64,000 nt of DNA from positions 124,001-188,000 of the forward strand of contig NZ_LLEI02000083.1 in the NCBI RefSeq assembly GCF_001399455.2. The letters are read 5' to 3'. Shown here in pieces: positions 62,808 through 64,000 of the stretch; positions within the stretch are counted from its first letter, which is position 1; each line of letters opens with the position of its first letter. The position numbers and the translations under genes were made by a program. Origin of the DNA: Vibrio bivalvicida (GTDB taxonomy: Bacteria > Pseudomonadota > Gammaproteobacteria > Enterobacterales > Vibrionaceae). The notes beneath the pieces are model-generated. The model was not told the origin of the DNA. It made no database searches and saw only the letters and a list, made by a program, of their open reading frames with translations.

Positions 62808-63794
62808 TTATTTAAAACTACCAAATGCAATTTCACCGGAATCTAACTCACCTAGATTTTTAGTTAAGTTTTTCCAGTACTGAGAATGCACAGGGCGAAG
62901 TTCTTTAAATGTAATTTCTAAATCAATAGCAATAGGGTCTCCTGCTGTATTTGCAAAAGTCTGACTGATTTGTTCAGGCGTTTTATTAGTTCTCACATTA
63001 GTAATCGCGCATGGTCCCATAGCAAATTTAGGTGTGTGTCTTAGTTTAGAATCACCATCAATCTTATTCACACGCTCTTCTAAGAACCATAACGGAGGTA
63101 CTTCTAATGCAGTAAAGCCATTACCTGTTACATCAAAGTCAATATCACCAACACTTAACTCAACGACTTCATGAGATACTGAGGAACTGCTGTAGATATA
63201 GAATGCACTGATAATCTTACCGACTTCTTTCAGCTCACTTAGATTTCGCGGCCTAAACGCAAGATTAATCACTTGAGTTCTTAGGCCAGTGCTTGAGTAC
63301 ATCGAAGCACTTCGACCGCCTAGTATTTTACCCTCTTTCTGAGCGTTAAAGTTTCCACCAGCTTCTGCGCCAGCGACTTTAATTTTATCCATCACTGTAG
63401 TTAAAATAGACCCAGCTAGTTCTGTTGCTTTGTCGAATCCTGTTTCACCAGCCAGCTCAGGCATATTAGACGCTAAATCATTTAGAAAGCCGCCACCGCT
63501 ATCATTGTAACCATGACTAATATTCTCATTGAGACTTGGCATATAAGTCTGAATCACAGCAACAGTTTGTTCACTAAATTTGCCTATAACAGATTCATTA
63601 GCACGAGCATCTATAGATGCATTCAATAGATTTTTTGACTCTACAGCATAGAACATCAGTTTAGTTGGATGCCTTGTATCTAAAGTCAAAGGATATTGAA
63701 ATGTATTGATATTACTAGTGCCAATTTTACTTTGAGTGTGGCCTAAATCATTTAGAATCCAATGAGACTCTTCCTCTAGCACTTTAACGCTCAT
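62808..63794 (-). CDS. T4 gp48-like baseplate tail-tube cap protein
   Basis: 328 aa. From memory of T4 gp48, aligned features are ASMYSS...RTQVINLAFRPRN (T4: SMYGG...RTKVFTWDLTPRS), then a helix (ELKEVGKIISAFYIYSSSS), VPPLWFLEE (T4: NPTVWMV), MGPCAITNVRTNKTP (T4: FGPCQIQSIRFDKTP) and LEITFKELRP near the C-terminus (T4: LEITMREI). In T4 this protein caps the baseplate hub and nucleates the tail tube. The order and the mobile context support a contractile-tail phage. Recognition is by eye only. Confidence 0.65.
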   Translation of the reverse strand: MSVKVLEEESHWILNDLGHTQSKIGTSNINTFQYPLTLDTRHPTKLMFYAVESKNLLNASIDARANESVIGKFSEQTVAVIQTYMPSLNENISHGYNDSGGGFLNDLASNMPELAGETGFDKATELAGSILTTVMDKIKVAGAEAGGNFNAQKEGKILGGRSASMYSSTGLRTQVINLAFRPRNLSELKEVGKIISAFYIYSSSSVSHEVVELSVGDIDFDVTGNGFTALEVPPLWFLEERVNKIDGDSKLRHTPKFAMGPCAITNVRTNKTPEQISQTFANTAGDPIAIDLEITFKELRPVHSQYWKNLTKNLGELDSGEIAFGSFK

Positions 63795-63910
63795 AGCAAC
63801 TCCAATACCTTAGCGTAGGTCTCATCGACTACATACATTTCCTCACTTTCTGAGTCTTCTAGTGCTTGCATCAGCTCAGTGTTTGTACCGATAAAGATAA
63901 TTTCTTCCAT
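63791..63910 (-). CDS. Small phage-type protein, 39 aa
   Basis: MEEIIFIGTNTELMQALEDS then ESEEMYVVDETYAKVLELL. GGAG lies seven bases before ATG 63910 and its TGA overlaps the gp48-like ATG (ATGA), so it is translationally coupled to it. It shares FIG[TS]xx[DE]LM with the 48-aa ORF at 62138. Unknown function. Confidence 0.65.
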   Translation of the reverse strand: MEEIIFIGTNTELMQALEDSESEEMYVVDETYAKVLELL

Positions 63911-63928
63911 TAGCTACTCCTTAGCTAT

Positions 63929-64000
63929 CTACTTGGTTGTGCGCCATAATTAATTGATGTTTCTTGGTGTTTGAATCCAAAACCTTGAGGGAAGTTATTA
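63929..64000 (-). CDS. Partial gene, C-terminal end only
   Basis: The last 23-24 codons of a gene that starts beyond the window read NNFPQGFGFKHQETSINY then GAQPSR-stop (TAG). It ends 18 bp before the 39-aa gene on the same strand. In T4 the gene before 48 is 29 (tape measure/hub), but these few residues do not allow a call. Confidence 0.5.

Overview
The window looks like a chromosomal segment of a Vibrio-type gammaproteobacterium, followed at its right end by the first part of an integrated phage-like element. The Vibrio assignment is an inference from gene content: a RelV-type small alarmone synthetase, DUF3187, DUF3334 and DUF2786 proteins, a yohJ-yohK-cdd block, a tandem glycine riboswitch in front of a sodium:alanine-type symporter, and several c-di-GMP enzymes. 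No rRNA, tRNA, CRISPR array or complete insertion sequence was seen.

Layout. 1-5000: a divergent LysR/MFS pair, a DUF1415 protein, a GAF-GGDEF protein and a pyrophosphohydrolase-like protein. 5100-13600, all on the minus strand: btuCD for vitamin B12 uptake, astE, and the lower-ligand assembly genes of cobamide (cobT-cobS-cobU-cobC), flanked by a flavin-reductase-like gene and an M3 peptidase. 13800-27900: housekeeping and transport genes, including a 27-codon basic ORF, the cystine carrier tcyP, sbcB, yohJK-cdd with two CRP-like boxes, an HD-GYP protein, purT with a PurR-like box, tpm, relV and spo0M. A decayed VOC-domain remnant lies near 17 kb. 28000-34500: a complete histidine-degradation cluster, hutC then hutI-hutG-hutU-hutH, with HutC-like operators. 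34500-43500: a YdiJ-type dehydrogenase, DUF3334 and DUF2786 proteins, an OmpA-like lipoprotein, a Sel1-TM-J-domain protein and a GGDEF protein. 43500-47400: the tyrosine-catabolic operon hppD-hmgA-fahA-maiA. 47800-57250: an M20 peptidase, a GGDEF-EAL protein, yggL, the glycine riboswitch and its symporter, an M14 peptidase, a hydrolase and a LysE exporter.

The most unusual part starts at about 58650. An M32 carboxypeptidase gene contains two diverged copies of the same conserved motif 63 bp apart. A large serine recombinase starts 60 bp after its stop codon. The simplest reading is that an element integrated inside this gene and supplied its own version of the last ~100 codons, keeping the frame open. 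Inward lie a DUF2971 gene overlapping a small serine resolvase gene, short phage-type ORFs, and a protein resembling phage T4 gp48 (baseplate tail-tube cap). Together these suggest a temperate myovirus or tail-like element with a T4-type baseplate; it continues beyond the window.

Working together: nutrient capture (B12, cystine, glycine, histidine, tyrosine) and nucleotide salvage (cdd, purT) are each linked to a visible or likely control site (HutC, CRP, PurR, glycine riboswitch). Four c-di-GMP enzymes and one alarmone synthetase supply second-messenger signalling.
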